Assembly: GCF_002291145.1 (NCBI RefSeq)
Contig: NZ_NTGE01000142.1
Coordinates: 1 to 64,000 of the forward strand
Direction of reading: 5' to 3'
DNA from: Streptomyces sp. SA15
GTDB taxonomy: Bacteria > Actinomycetota > Actinomycetes > Streptomycetales > Streptomycetaceae
Length of the DNA stretch: 64,000 nucleotides
This document shows, piece by piece, positions 10,101 to 17,608 of this stretch (its first letter is position 1; each line of letters starts with the position of its first letter). The translations under genes were made by a program, and so were the position numbers. Under the pieces are notes generated by a model, which saw only the letters and a list, made by a program, of their open reading frames with translations, did no database searches and was not told the origin of the DNA.

Positions 10101-10769
10101 CAGGACGGGCCGGACGTGGTCGTGCTGGCCCTGGTCCTGTTCGCGGCGGTCCAGGCCGGTCCAGCGGCGGCCGGAGTTGGCGATGGTGACGCCGACCTCG
10201 AGGAGCTGCCTGCGGTCGTACCAGCCGCGCAGCTTGGGGCCTACGACGGCCACGTCGTCCCGGCCCAGTTCGTACTCGTTCTCCACGACCCGCAGCAGCT
10301 GGGCGAGCGCGTCGGGTTCGGGGGCGCAGTCGTCGTGCAGCAGCCACAGCCACTGCACCGGTTCTCCGTGCGGGAGCTCGGGCAGGTCGTAGGCGTCGTC
10401 GCGCCACGAGCGCGTGACGGGGTCCCAGCCGCTGGGCCGCTTCAGGTACGGCAGGTCGTCCGGGGTGAGGACGGGAGCCATGCGGCCCGCCTCCTCGACG
10501 GCCTGGCCGAAACCGGTGCGCCGGGCGAGGTGCAGCACCCGGTCGGCGCCGAGGGCGTCGGTGACCAGCTGCGCGGAGGCGTCCGCGCTGCCGGTGTCGG
10601 CCCCCATCGCGTACTGCACGGGGCGCTCCTGGCCGAGCAGCCCGGCGAGCGCGTCGGGCAGCCAGCGGGCGCCGTCGTGGGAGACGAGGACCGCGGTCAC
10701 CACATGACGCGGAAACTCAGGTGTGGCAGCTGGATCCTGCTGGGCTGCCGTGTGGCTGTGCACGGACAT
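7101..10769 (-). CDS. large membrane-bound family 2 glycosyltransferase
   Basis: A 1222-residue protein. Residues 20-300 form a GT-A (family 2) domain: VVTAVLVSHDGARWLPDAL at the donor site, WLLHDDCAPEPDAL carrying the acidic metal-binding motif, and MRDDVDLCWRAHAAGHRV for the acceptor region. A long stretch of about a dozen membrane helices follows, then an extracytoplasmic beta domain (about residues 830-1040), one last helix and a 150-residue tail rich in Q, Y, G and P. This matches the actinobacterial envelope glycosyltransferases related to mycobacterial GlfT/arabinogalactan-type enzymes in layout, but the substrate cannot be read from sequence. ATG at 10769 has no clear ribosome site. 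Coupled to the DUF5719 gene. Confidence 0.87.
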   Translation of the reverse strand: MSVHSHTAAQQDPAATPEFPRHVVTAVLVSHDGARWLPDALAGLLGQERPVQYAMGADTGSADASAQLVTDALGADRVLHLARRTGFGQAVEEAGRMAPVLTPDDLPYLKRPSGWDPVTRSWRDDAYDLPELPHGEPVQWLWLLHDDCAPEPDALAQLLRVVENEYELGRDDVAVVGPKLRGWYDRRQLLEVGVTIANSGRRWTGLDRREQDQGQHDHVRPVLSVSTAGMLIRRDVFEQLGGFDRRLPLMRDDVDLCWRAHAAGHRVLVAPEAVVRHAEAASRERRTVDCAGRTAASPHKVDKAGAVYTLLVNARTAVLPWVLLRLILGTLLRTVAYLVGKVPGQALDEIRGLLGTLLRPERILAGRRRRGRPAVDKDELRPLFPPPGATVRATVEQVAGNLFADSDPEITSGAGRHGGGIESGPGGDDADFLEIEQFARLKRIARKPGPVLFLVLLLVSLLACRALLGGGALAGGALLPAPADSSELWSRYLDSWHAVGAGGTPSAPPYLALVAMLASVLFGSTGLAVTLLLVCSVPLAGLAAYFASRPLVESRLLRAWAAVVYAFLPAATGALAGGRLGTAVLAVLLPLIARAGVAASGLANASDARGSWRATWAYALLLTITTAFTPIVWPIALVLGIALLAVRRAEITAYGPRVLAQLGTPLLILAPWSLSLLPFGFFQEAGLEYGSSAASALDLLGASPGGPGTVSGLMLIGIVLAALAALLRSERQFGIWTAWAAALVGLVFAVLSNGSTWAGPATLVYGLALLAAAVLGADGARSRVAEQSFGWRQPVAVLIAFASAAGPLLVAAGWMIGGADGPLERRDPVQVPAFVAEESGFRDQARTLVLDSDSAAHVGYVLVRGSGARLGDAEVAAADGENSDLDKVVANLVAGSGADQADQLGKFAVRYVLVHQGAPREVTRVLDATPGLSRLSQQDGSGLWQVDQEVARATVVPKTGSPQPVAAGPVDIHTTIPAGGDGRILRLADTAAEGWTATLDGRPLTRTTVDGWAQGFELPASGGKLDVTFDDPITHTAWLWAQGALAVVLVVLALPGRRRHVDDDLPDEPAVPAQAAAGEGRRARRLRAQAEAEEEGRTGEFPPPGQDAPAVVPQQQSYGEWDTPSYAGAEYGGGYGDQQYQGAQQYPAGAYDQSYQADPYQGGQYDPYAYGGQSPPASYDPAYGQQYPQQGYDQGYDPTYDPAQQPHPQDTGSEQRPDGSQQ

Positions 10770-10923
10770 CGAGGTACGGGCCCCGGTTCGGTGGACTGCG
10801 GTGGACGCCTGTGCCCCGAGGGGGCAGCGGGGCGTCTCGGACGAGCAGCCACACTATCGGCTGGGCATGGCGGCGGCCCGCCGCCTGTGGATAACCCACC
10901 TGCGACGGGCCGCTCGTGACGTA

Positions 10924-10969
10924 TGTCTGTGCGTACGTGTGGCGGGTGTCTGTGCGTACGTGAGGCGGG
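10924..10969. repeat. 23-bp tandem duplication between whiB and glycosyltransferase
   Basis: Two adjacent 23-bp units, TGTCTGTGCGTACGTGTGGC plus GGG and the same with one change (T to A), at 10924-10946 and 10947-10969, ending 9 bp before the whiB stop. The rest of the 10770-10978 gap shows no clear gene or hairpin. Confidence 0.7.
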
Positions 10970-10978
10970 TGCCCCTGG

Positions 10979-11242
10979 TCAGACGGCGGCCTTCTTCAGC
11001 CGGCGGCGCTCGCGTTCGGACAGGCCGCCCCAGATGCCGAAGCGCTCGTCGTTGGCGAGGGCGTATTCGAGGCACTCGGAGCGGACCTCACAGGCCAGGC
11101 AGACCTTCTTGGCCTCGCGGGTGGAGCCGCCCTTCTCGGGAAAGAAGGACTCGGGGTCGGTCTGGGCGCACAGCGCGCGCTCCTGCCAGCCGAGTTCCTC
11201 GTCCGCGTCGTCGACCAGCAGTTGCTGCACCAGCTCGGTCAT
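10979..11242 (-). CDS. whiB: WhiB iron-sulfur transcription factor
   Basis: An 87-residue Wbl protein. The four cluster-binding cysteines are C25, C48, C51 and C57 (C-x22-C-x2-C-x5-C), followed by the GIWGG turn (residues 69-73) and a basic tail SERERRRLKKAAV. As far as I can recall the sequence is essentially identical to S. coelicolor WhiB, the founding member required with WhiA for the switch from aerial growth to sporulation septation; that identification is from memory. Wbl proteins bind a 4Fe-4S cluster and usually partner a sigma factor or WhiA. GAGGGGC precedes the ATG. A promoter-like element is upstream at 11317-11346. Confidence 0.95.
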   Translation of the reverse strand: MTELVQQLLVDDADEELGWQERALCAQTDPESFFPEKGGSTREAKKVCLACEVRSECLEYALANDERFGIWGGLSERERRRLKKAAV

Positions 11243-11316
11243 GTGCGCCCCTCGTCTGTACTTTCGCGTCCCCGTGATGTGGTCGTTACCGATTCCGGCT
11301 GAACGACACGAGTGAA

Positions 11317-11346
11317 ATTACAAGTGTGCTGCTCCGGGCGAGTCAA
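11317..11346 (-). promoter_or_regulatory. probable whiB promoter
   Basis: On the minus strand TTGACT (11346-11341) is followed after 18 bp by TGTAAT (11322-11317), about 75 bp before the whiB ATG. Spacing and boxes fit a vegetative-type Streptomyces promoter. Inferred from sequence only. Confidence 0.5.
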
Positions 11347-11626
11347 GCCGAGATCTGCTATTGGGTCCCTTATTCACTCTGCGGAACCAAGGCCTAGCAG
11401 AAAGTGTTCAAATCGGCATAAACCTTGACAAGCGGACAAGACCCGAGGGGGCCTCCGACGCCACGCCATGCCTTTCCGGACCTGTATGGAGAAGGACGCC
11501 CAGAAGTTCGATCTCGTTCCGACGCGTGCGTCGAAGCGAACCGGATCACAGTCGGATCACGGGATCGCAACGAGGCTTGTGCTTCCGGATGTGCGCCATG
11601 TGTCCCGACTGACACCTGAACAAACC

Positions 11627-11659
11627 TTTCACCTCATAGATGAACCGAATGAGGTGAAA
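11627..11659. promoter_or_regulatory. perfect 11-bp inverted repeat in whiB-cdo intergenic region
   Basis: TTTCACCTCAT (11627-11637) and ATGAGGTGAAA (11649-11659) are exact inverse complements with an 11-nt loop. It lies just upstream of the promoter for the poly-Cys leader, so it could be an operator or an RNA hairpin ending leftward transcripts. The rest of 11347-11626 shows no gene I can support. Confidence 0.5.
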
Positions 11660-11684
11660 CATGTCCCACATGCCGGGCGTCGAG

Positions 11685-11713
11685 TTGACAGTGCAGGTAT
11701 GAACCGATGTTCT
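11685..11713 (+). promoter_or_regulatory. probable promoter for cysteine leader ORF
   Basis: TTGACA (11685-11690) and TGTTCT (11708-11713) are separated by 17 bp. The expected transcription start 7 nt after the -10 falls at about 11720-11721, exactly on the ATG of the leader ORF, implying a leaderless transcript. The -35 is consensus; the -10 is weak but has the conserved final T. Confidence 0.5.
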
Positions 11714-11720
11714 TGTGGGC

Positions 11721-11816
11721 ATGCTCGCGAACTTGGCACTCACCTCGACCCGCTCCGCGGGGTCCCTCGGTGCTGCCCGCGCTCGCTGTAGCTGTTGTTG
11801 CTGTTCCAGCTGTTGA
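11721..11816 (+). CDS. poly-cysteine leader peptide (putative cysteine attenuator)
   Basis: A 31-codon ORF from ATG at 11721 to TGA at 11814-11816. The product starts MLANLALTSTRSAG and ends RCSCCCCSSC: six cysteines in the last nine residues, encoded by five TGT and one TGC. Cysteine is rare in Streptomyces proteins and TGT is the rarer codon, so this is not a chance GC-rich reading frame. It lies 152 nt before the cysteine dioxygenase ATG on the same strand. In mycobacteria, leaderless poly-cysteine short ORFs act as cysteine-responsive attenuators of downstream genes; by analogy ribosome stalling on the Cys run would report cysteinyl-tRNA supply. The ORF itself is seen directly; its function is inferred. 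Confidence 0.7.
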   Translation: MLANLALTSTRSAGSLGAARARCSCCCCSSC

Positions 11817-11838
11817 GCCCAACGCGCTCCGGCTGCCT

Positions 11839-11858
11839 CTGAGTCCACCGCGACTCGG
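11839..11858 (+). other. short hairpin between leader ORF and cysteine dioxygenase
   Basis: GAGTC (11841-11845) pairs with GACTC (11852-11856) around a 6-nt loop, and the stem extends by a wobble pair and a C-G pair. It starts about 22 nt after the leader stop codon, where a stalled or released ribosome could change folding. Weak on its own. Confidence 0.3.
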
Positions 11859-11968
11859 CTGCTTGTTCCCCACGCCCGGACCAGGGCACCTCTGTCCCCC
11901 GTGACCCGGGCGGACGGTACGCGACACCCAGCCAGCCCCCACTCTTCCGCCGAGGAACCACCGCACCC

Positions 11969-12478
11969 ATGAACAGCGACAGCGACCTCCAGATCGCCGG
12001 CGACATCCTCGAAGTCCCGCACCTGCTCCAGGCACCGCGCGAGCACCCGGCCACCGTCGCCGAGTTCGTCGGCCTGGCCCGCTCCATCGCCGCCGACCGC
12101 TCCCAGTGGGAGCACCTCGTCCAGTACGACGCGACCACGCGCTGGTACCACCGGCTGCGCACCGGCCCCGGCTACGAGGTGTGGCTGCTGTCCTGGGTGC
12201 CCGGGCAGGGCAGCGGGCTGCACGACCACGGCTGCTCCTCCGGTGTGCTGACCGTCCTGGACGGCGCACTCACCGAGCGCACGGCGCGCGGCACGCGCGC
12301 GTTGGGGTCCGGGGCACAGCGGGTGTTCGCGCCGGGGTACGTGCACGAGGTGGTGAACGACGCGCTGGAGCCGGCGGTGAGCCTGCACGTCTACTACCCC
12401 GGCTTGACGGAGATGCCCGTGCACACCGCATGCTCCGCCCCGGCCGCTCGCGACGAGGTGGACGCCGTAACCGCGTGA
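11969..12478 (+). CDS. cysteine dioxygenase family protein
   Basis: A 169-residue cupin that should oxidise cysteine to cysteine sulfinate with O2 at a mononuclear Fe(II), the first step of cysteine breakdown. The iron-binding histidines are visible: H85 and H87 in GLHDHGCSSG and H126 in GYVHEVVND. The GSGxHDHG context is that of bacterial CDOs, which carry Gly in place of the mammalian crosslinking Cys. Related thiol dioxygenases (3-mercaptopropionate) share this pattern, so substrate is probable rather than certain. The ATG has only a distant GAGGA. It is preceded by the poly-cysteine leader ORF and followed, 34 nt later, by fbiA, which seems to have its own start. Confidence 0.85.
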   Translation: MNSDSDLQIAGDILEVPHLLQAPREHPATVAEFVGLARSIAADRSQWEHLVQYDATTRWYHRLRTGPGYEVWLLSWVPGQGSGLHDHGCSSGVLTVLDGALTERTARGTRALGSGAQRVFAPGYVHEVVNDALEPAVSLHVYYPGLTEMPVHTACSAPAARDEVDAVTA

Positions 12479-12512
12479 CGCGTTGTCGTACCCGCCTGCA
12501 AGACTTGCTCCC

Positions 12513-13472
12513 ATGCGCATTGTGGTTCTGGCAGGCGGCATCGGTGGTGCCCGGTTCCTGCGCGGTCTGAGGCGGGCCGTGCCGGACGCGGACGTCACCG
12601 TCATCGGCAACACCGGGGACGACATCCACCTCTTCGGGCTGAAGGTCTGCCCGGACCTCGACACGGTGATGTACACGCTCGGCGGCGGCATCAACGAGGA
12701 GCAGGGCTGGGGACGGGCCGAGGAGACCTTCCATCTCAAGGAGGAGCTCGCGGCGTACGGCATCGGGCCCGAGTGGTTCGGGCTCGGCGACCGGGATTTC
12801 GCCACGCACATCGTGCGGACGCAGATGATCAGCGCCGGGTATCCGCTGAGCGCGGTGACGGAGGCGTTGTGCGACCGGTGGAAGCCGGGGGTGCGGCTGA
12901 TCCCGATGACCGACGACCGCGTCGAGACGCATGTCGCCGTCGAGCTGGACGGTGAGCGCAAGGCGGTCCACTTCCAGGAGTACTGGGTGCGGCTGCGGGC
13001 CTCGGTGCCGGCCGAGGCGGTCGTGCCGGTCGGGGCGGAGCAGGCCAAGCCCGCGCCCGGCGTCCTGGAGGCCATCGCGGAGGCGGACGTCGTGCTGTTC
13101 CCGCCGTCGAACCCGGTCGTCTCCATCGGCACGATCCTCGCCGTGCCCGGCATCCGGGAGGCGATCGCCGACGCCGGGGTGCCGGTGGTGGGCCTGTCGC
13201 CGATCGTCGGGGACGCGCCCGTGCGCGGGATGGCCGACAAGGTGCTCGCGGCGGTCGGCGTGGAGTCGACGGCCGCGGCGGTCGCCGAGCACTACGGCTC
13301 GGGACTGCTGGACGGCTGGCTCGTCGACACCGTGGACGCCGGCGTGGTGGAGCGGGTCGAGAGCGCCGGGATCCGGTGCCGGGCCGTGCCGCTGATGATG
13401 ACCGACCTCGAGGCGGCCGCGCAGATGGCCCGGGAGGCGTTGGCGCTGGCGGAGGAGGTGCGGGCGGCTTGA
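12513..13472 (+). CDS. fbiA: 2-phospho-L-lactate (LPPG/EPPG) transferase, F420 biosynthesis
   Basis: A 319-residue CofD/FbiA protein that joins the phospholactyl or phosphoenolpyruvyl-guanosine donor to the deazaflavin Fo to form F420-0 or its dehydro form. The start MRIVVLAGGIGGARFLRGL carries the glycine-rich nucleotide loop, with GNTGDDIHLFGLKVCPDLDT next (about residues 33-52) and a PSNPVVSIGTIL loop near 195. ATG at 12513 is chosen because conservation begins there; no Shine-Dalgarno is visible. The stop codon is overlapped by the TTG of fbiB, so the two are coupled. Confidence 0.95.
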   Translation: MRIVVLAGGIGGARFLRGLRRAVPDADVTVIGNTGDDIHLFGLKVCPDLDTVMYTLGGGINEEQGWGRAEETFHLKEELAAYGIGPEWFGLGDRDFATHIVRTQMISAGYPLSAVTEALCDRWKPGVRLIPMTDDRVETHVAVELDGERKAVHFQEYWVRLRASVPAEAVVPVGAEQAKPAPGVLEAIAEADVVLFPPSNPVVSIGTILAVPGIREAIADAGVPVVGLSPIVGDAPVRGMADKVLAAVGVESTAAAVAEHYGSGLLDGWLVDTVDAGVVERVESAGIRCRAVPLMMTDLEAAAQMAREALALAEEVRAA

Positions 13473-14797
13473 GCGGCGTATCTGTCGACGACTACGACGG
13501 TTACCGGGTGTGGGCCGTGCCCGGCCTCCCCGAGGTGCGGCAGGGTGACGACCTCGCCAAGCTGATCGCCGCCGCCGAGCCCGGGCTGGTGGACGGGGAC
13601 GTGCTGCTGGTCACCTCCAAGATCGTGTCCAAGGCGGAGGGGCGGGTCGTCGAGGCGGTCGACCGGGAGGCCGCGATCGACGCCGAGACCGTACGGGTCG
13701 TGGCGCGGCGCGGGCCGCTGCGTATCGTCGAGAACCGGCAGGGGCTCGTGATGGCCGCCGCCGGCGTCGACGCTTCCAACACGCCCTCCGGCACGGTGCT
13801 GTTGCTGCCCGAGGACCCGGACGCGTCCGCGCGGGCGATCCGGGACGGGCTGCGGGACGCCCTCGGTGTCAATGTCGGGGTCGTCGTGACGGACACGTTC
13901 GGGCGACCGTGGCGCGCGGGGCTCACGGATGTCGCCATCGGCGCCGCCGGCGTGCGGGTGCTGGACGATCTGCGCGGGGGTACGGACGCGTACGGCAATC
14001 CGCTCAGCGCGACGGTCGTGGCGACGGCGGACGAACTGGCCGCGGCCGGCGATCTGGCGAAGGGCAAGGCGGCCGGGCTGCCCGTCGCGGTACTGCGCGG
14101 GCTGCCGCATGTGGTGGCCGAGGACCGTGAGGAGCACGGTGAGGGGGCGCGGGTCATGGTGCGCAGCGCGCGTGACGACATGTTCCGGCTGGGGACGTCC
14201 GAGGCGGTCCGGGAGGCGGTGACCCAGCGGCGTACGGTACGGGCCTTCACCGACGAGCCCGTCGACCCGGAAGCCGTACGGCGGGCCGTGGCCGCGGCCG
14301 TGACGGCGCCGGCGCCACACCACACGACGCCGTGGCGGTTCGTGCTGCTGGAGTCTCAGGCCGCGCGGACCGAGCTGCTGGACGCCATGCGCGACGCGTG
14401 GGTCACGGATCTGCGGCGGGACGGGAAGTCGGAGGAGTCCATAGCCAAGCGGGTGCGGCGGGGGGACGTGCTGCGCAAGGCGCCGTATCTCGTCGTGCCG
14501 TGTCTCGTCATGGACGGGTCGCACACGTACGGCGACGCGCGGCGGGACGGGGCCGAGCGGGAGATGTTCGTGGTCGCCGCCGGGGCCGGCGTGCAGAACT
14601 TCCTGGTCGCGCTGGCCGGGGAGCGGCTGGGGTCGGCGTGGGTGTCCTCGACGATGTTCTGCCGGGATGTCGTGCGGGAGGCGCTCGGGCTGCCGGAGGA
14701 GTGGGATCCGATGGGGGCCGTGGCGGTGGGGCATCCGGCTGAGGCGCCTCGGCCTCGGGCAGAGCGGGATGCGGGGGCGTTCATCGAAGTGCGGTGA
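13469..14797 (+). CDS. fbiB: bifunctional F420-0:gamma-glutamyl ligase / FMN reductase FbiB
   Basis: A 442-residue two-domain enzyme. Residues 1-240 are the CofE-type ligase that adds the gamma-glutamate tail (VPGLPEVRQGDDL, LLVTSKIVSKAEGR, VVTDTFGRPWRAG). Residues 245-442 are a nitroreductase-fold FMN domain (QRRTVRAFTDEPVDPEAV, HHTTPWRFVLL, GLPEEWDPMGAVAVGHPAE), which in mycobacterial FbiB reduces dehydro-F420-0. The start is TTG at 13469, sharing bases with the fbiA stop (TTGA overlap), with GGAGG about 9 nt upstream. Fo synthase (fbiC) is not in the window. Confidence 0.95.
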   Translation: MSGVSVDDYDGYRVWAVPGLPEVRQGDDLAKLIAAAEPGLVDGDVLLVTSKIVSKAEGRVVEAVDREAAIDAETVRVVARRGPLRIVENRQGLVMAAAGVDASNTPSGTVLLLPEDPDASARAIRDGLRDALGVNVGVVVTDTFGRPWRAGLTDVAIGAAGVRVLDDLRGGTDAYGNPLSATVVATADELAAAGDLAKGKAAGLPVAVLRGLPHVVAEDREEHGEGARVMVRSARDDMFRLGTSEAVREAVTQRRTVRAFTDEPVDPEAVRRAVAAAVTAPAPHHTTPWRFVLLESQAARTELLDAMRDAWVTDLRRDGKSEESIAKRVRRGDVLRKAPYLVVPCLVMDGSHTYGDARRDGAEREMFVVAAGAGVQNFLVALAGERLGSAWVSSTMFCRDVVREALGLPEEWDPMGAVAVGHPAEAPRPRAERDAGAFIEVR

Positions 14798-14924
14798 GAT
14801 GGGACGTACGGCCGCTGCTCGTCGTACGGACGCCTAGTCTCGTAGGGCAGCCAGGTACCTCGGACGCCTCCGAAGACACTCCTCCTACTTCAGACACCCC
14901 TCCTACTTCTCCGGGATCTCATTC

Positions 14925-15926
14925 GTGGCAGGACGGTTCGCTCCCCGGCCCACGCGTACGACCGTGCGCGGTGGTGAAGTCGTCGTGCCCGCGGCGCGGG
15001 AGGCGTCGCGCGTGGTTCCGGGGCGCGTACGGACGTGGGTGCCGGAGGGACCGTTCGACCTCGGGCTCGTGGTCGGGCCGCTGAGGCGTGGGCCCGGGGA
15101 TCCGACGTTCCGGGCGATGCCGGACGGGTCCGTGTGGCGGGCCACGCTTACGCCTGCCGGGCCCGGGACGCTGCGGGTGGCTGTGTACGGCGGTGAGGTG
15201 CGCGGGGAGGCGTGGGGGCCCGGGGCCGAGTGGCTGTTGGAGCAGTTGCCGGAGCTGCTGGGGGCCACCGACGATCCGTCCGTGTTCGCGCCTCGGCATC
15301 GGGTGGTGGCGGTGGCGCGGCATCGGCGGCCGGGGCTGCGGCTGACGCGGACCGGGCTGGTGCTGGAGTCGTTGATTCCGTCGATTCTGGAGCAGAAGGT
15401 CACGACGGATGAGGCGTATCGGGCGTGGCGGTCGCTGGTACGGAAGTTCGGGGAGCCGGCGCCTGGGCCCGCGCCGGGGCGGATGTATGTGATGCCTGCG
15501 CCTCGGACGTGGGCGTTGATTCCGTCGTGGGAGTGGCATCGGGCGGGGGTCGACAACAAGCGGGCGTCGACGATTCTTCGGGCTGTGCGGGTTGCTGCGC
15601 GGTTGGAGGAGGCGGTGCGGATGCCTCCGGCGGTGGCGCGGGCTCGGTTGGAGGTGGTGCCGGGGGTGGGGCCGTGGACGTCGGCGGAGGTGGTGCAGCG
15701 TAGTCATGGGGCGCCGGATGCGGTGACCGTGGGGGATCTGCATCTGCCGGGGATCGTGGGGTGGGCGTTGGCGGGGGATCGGTATGCCGATGACGCGGTG
15801 ATGTTGGAGTTGTTGGAGCCGTATGCGGGGCAGCGGCATCGGGCGGCTCGGTTGATTTTGTTGAGTGGGAGGGGGCCGGCTCGGCGGGCGCCGCGGATGC
15901 CTCGGGGGGATATCGGGCTGTTGTGA
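14925..15926 (+). CDS. DNA-3-methyladenine glycosylase 2 (AlkA-like, HhH-GPD)
   Basis: A 333-residue base-excision repair glycosylase. The N-terminal half resembles the AlkA beta-domain, then comes the HhH-GPD fold: SLIPSILEQKVTTDEAYRAW (about residues 148-167), the helix-hairpin-helix LEVVPGVGPWTSAEVV and the strand VGDLHLPGIVGWAL with the aspartate expected to be catalytic. It removes alkylated purines. GTG at 14925. Codon use shifts to more G-ending codons through the second half, as is common for this gene in Streptomyces. Upstream is a short stretch with a duplicated CTCCTACTTC; downstream is a repeat-rich gap. Confidence 0.87.
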   Translation: MAGRFAPRPTRTTVRGGEVVVPAAREASRVVPGRVRTWVPEGPFDLGLVVGPLRRGPGDPTFRAMPDGSVWRATLTPAGPGTLRVAVYGGEVRGEAWGPGAEWLLEQLPELLGATDDPSVFAPRHRVVAVARHRRPGLRLTRTGLVLESLIPSILEQKVTTDEAYRAWRSLVRKFGEPAPGPAPGRMYVMPAPRTWALIPSWEWHRAGVDNKRASTILRAVRVAARLEEAVRMPPAVARARLEVVPGVGPWTSAEVVQRSHGAPDAVTVGDLHLPGIVGWALAGDRYADDAVMLELLEPYAGQRHRAARLILLSGRGPARRAPRMPRGDIGLL

Positions 15927-15990
15927 GGTGCGCGGCGTTGTGGTTGATGTCGGGGTGTTTTCGCCCCCGCCGCCCCTACCCTTCCCGTCC

Positions 15991-16010
15991 CTGGGGGCTG
16001 CCGCCCCCAG
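15991..16010. terminator. Streptomyces GC hairpin
   Basis: CTGGGGGC-TGCC-GCCCCCAG is an 8-bp perfect stem with a 4-nt loop, about 65 bp after the glycosylase stop. Hairpins of this exact type recur in Streptomyces intergenic DNA. A terminator role is likely but there is no T-tract. Confidence 0.6.
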
Positions 16011-16037
16011 ACCCCCGCTGTCGGCCCTGAACGGGCC

Positions 16038-16230
16038 TCGTCCTCAAACGCCGGACGGGCTGGATACAGCTGACCGGCGCTGACATGGCTTCGCCCGCAC
16101 GGGTGGGTGGGGGATCGGGACGGCAACTCCTCGTCCTCGAACGCCGGACGGGCTGGATGCAGCTGACCGGCGCTGACACACACTCACCATTCAAGACAGC
16201 GCCCCCTCCCCCGCAAACGCCGGACGGGCC
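16038..16230. repeat. 48-bp intergenic repeat, two copies plus a partial third
   Basis: Copies at 16038-16085 and 16131-16178 share TCGTCCTC..ACGCCGGACGGGCTGGAT..CAGCTGACCGGCGCTGACA with two or three differences. A third fragment (CAAACGCCGGACGGGCC) is at 16214-16230. This is a widespread Streptomyces intergenic repeat family, here arrayed head-to-tail. The gap 15927-16257 holds nothing else beyond the hairpin. Confidence 0.75.
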
Positions 16231-16257
16231 GAGATGCCCGGCCGGCGTCCTTGGTGG

Positions 16258-17340
16258 CTACTGGTCCGATGAGAAGCGGACCGCTCCCGGCGGGATTTGC
16301 GCGTCGCACCACACGCGCATGCCGTCGCGGAGTTCGTTGTCGCGGCCTATGACCGCGCCGTCGCCTATGACGGTGCCGGTGAGGATCGAGCGTTCGCCCA
16401 CTCGGGCTCGGGTGCCGATCAGGGAGTCGGTGATGACCGCGCCGGGCTCGATGACGGCGCCGGGGAGGATCGTGCTGCCGAACACCCGGGCGCCTTCCGC
16501 CACGAACGCGCCCTCTCCCACCACCGTGCCGCCCGTCAGCTTGGCGTCGGGGGCCACCCTTGCCGTCGGCAGGATCAGGCGGTCACCGCAGCGGCCGGGA
16601 ACCGCGGGGGACGGGGCGCGGCCCAGGACGAGGTCGGCGGAGCCGCGGACGAAGGCCGCCGGGGTGCCGAGGTCCAGCCAGTACGTGGAGTCGACCATGC
16701 CCTGGAGGTGGGCTCCGGCGGACAGGAGGTCCGGGAAGGTCTCGCGCTCGACGGAGACCGGGCGGCCCTGCGGGATCGTGTCGATGACCGAGCGGCGAAA
16801 GACGTACGCCCCCGCGTTGATCTGGTCGGTGACGATCTCCTCGGGGGTCTGCGGTTTCTCCAGGAAGGCCAGGACCTTGCCCGTGTCGTCCGTGGGGACG
16901 AGGCCGTAGGCGCGCGGGTCCGTCACCTTCGTGAGGTGCAGCGACACGTCCGCGCCCGTCGTCTCGTGCGTGCGCACGAGCGCCTTGATGTCCAGGCCCG
17001 TGAGGATGTCACCGTTGAAGATCAGGACCGGGTCGTCGGGGCCCGAGTGCAGACGGGATGCCACGTTGCGGATCGCGCCGCCCGTGCCCAGGGGCTCCTC
17101 CTCCGTCACGTACTCGATGTGCAGACCCAGCGAGGAGCCGTCGCCGAAGTACGGTTCGAAGACCTCGGCCAGGTAGGAGGTGGCGAGCACGATGTGGTCG
17201 ACGCCCGCCGCTCTCGCTCTCGCCAGCTGATGCGTGAGGAAGGGGACCCCGGCCGCGCGGACCATGGGCTTGGGCGTGTGCACCGTGAGCGGGCGCAGCC
17301 GTGTTCCCTTGCCGCCGACCAGGAGGATCGCTTCTGTCAC
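16258..17340 (-). CDS. NDP-sugar pyrophosphorylase with left-handed beta-helix
   Basis: A 360-residue sugar-1-phosphate nucleotidylyltransferase, probably mannose-1-phosphate guanylyltransferase type. The N-terminal Rossmann-like domain has ILLVGGKGTRLRPLT (residues 5-19), EEPLGTGGAIRNV and FNGDILTGLD with the metal aspartate. The C-terminal hexapeptide helix runs from about residue 255 (GTVVGEGAFVAEGARVFGS onward) to the end. GTG at 17340 is chosen because homology starts with MTEAILLVGG. It would use the ManB product to make GDP-mannose or a related donor for nearby glycosyltransferases; the exact nucleotide sugar is not readable. No strong ribosome site. Confidence 0.87.
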   Translation of the reverse strand: MTEAILLVGGKGTRLRPLTVHTPKPMVRAAGVPFLTHQLARARAAGVDHIVLATSYLAEVFEPYFGDGSSLGLHIEYVTEEEPLGTGGAIRNVASRLHSGPDDPVLIFNGDILTGLDIKALVRTHETTGADVSLHLTKVTDPRAYGLVPTDDTGKVLAFLEKPQTPEEIVTDQINAGAYVFRRSVIDTIPQGRPVSVERETFPDLLSAGAHLQGMVDSTYWLDLGTPAAFVRGSADLVLGRAPSPAVPGRCGDRLILPTARVAPDAKLTGGTVVGEGAFVAEGARVFGSTILPGAVIEPGAVITDSLIGTRARVGERSILTGTVIGDGAVIGRDNELRDGMRVWCDAQIPPGAVRFSSDQ

Positions 17341-17608
17341 CTGTCGTCTCTGCTTCCTGCCGGGACCGGCCGAACTGTCTTTCGGCCGGCCAGTGTATGC
17401 AGACCGTTGTGCGGCGCCTTCGACGGTCGTGCGGCATTCCGCTCTTGCCCCCCGACGGCGGTGAATGTGTCCTCCGGACCGGCGGACGACCGGACAGACT
17501 GGACAACCGGACAGACTGCCTGGTGGCCCGGGTGGTTCCCGGGCCACCCGGACGGTTCCCAGACCCCCCTGGGCCCCGATCCGGGTCCTGATGGCCCGGA
17601 CCCGCGTC

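Noticed and set aside
11394..11615. Minus-strand 73-codon frame upstream of whiB
   Set aside because: No ribosome site, no homology I recognise, and codon bias does not favour coding. Left as non-coding.
11701..11791. Alternative small frame starting MNRCSCGHARE overlapping the cysteine leader
   Set aside because: It lacks clustered Cys codons at its end and its start lies between the promoter boxes of the favoured leader.
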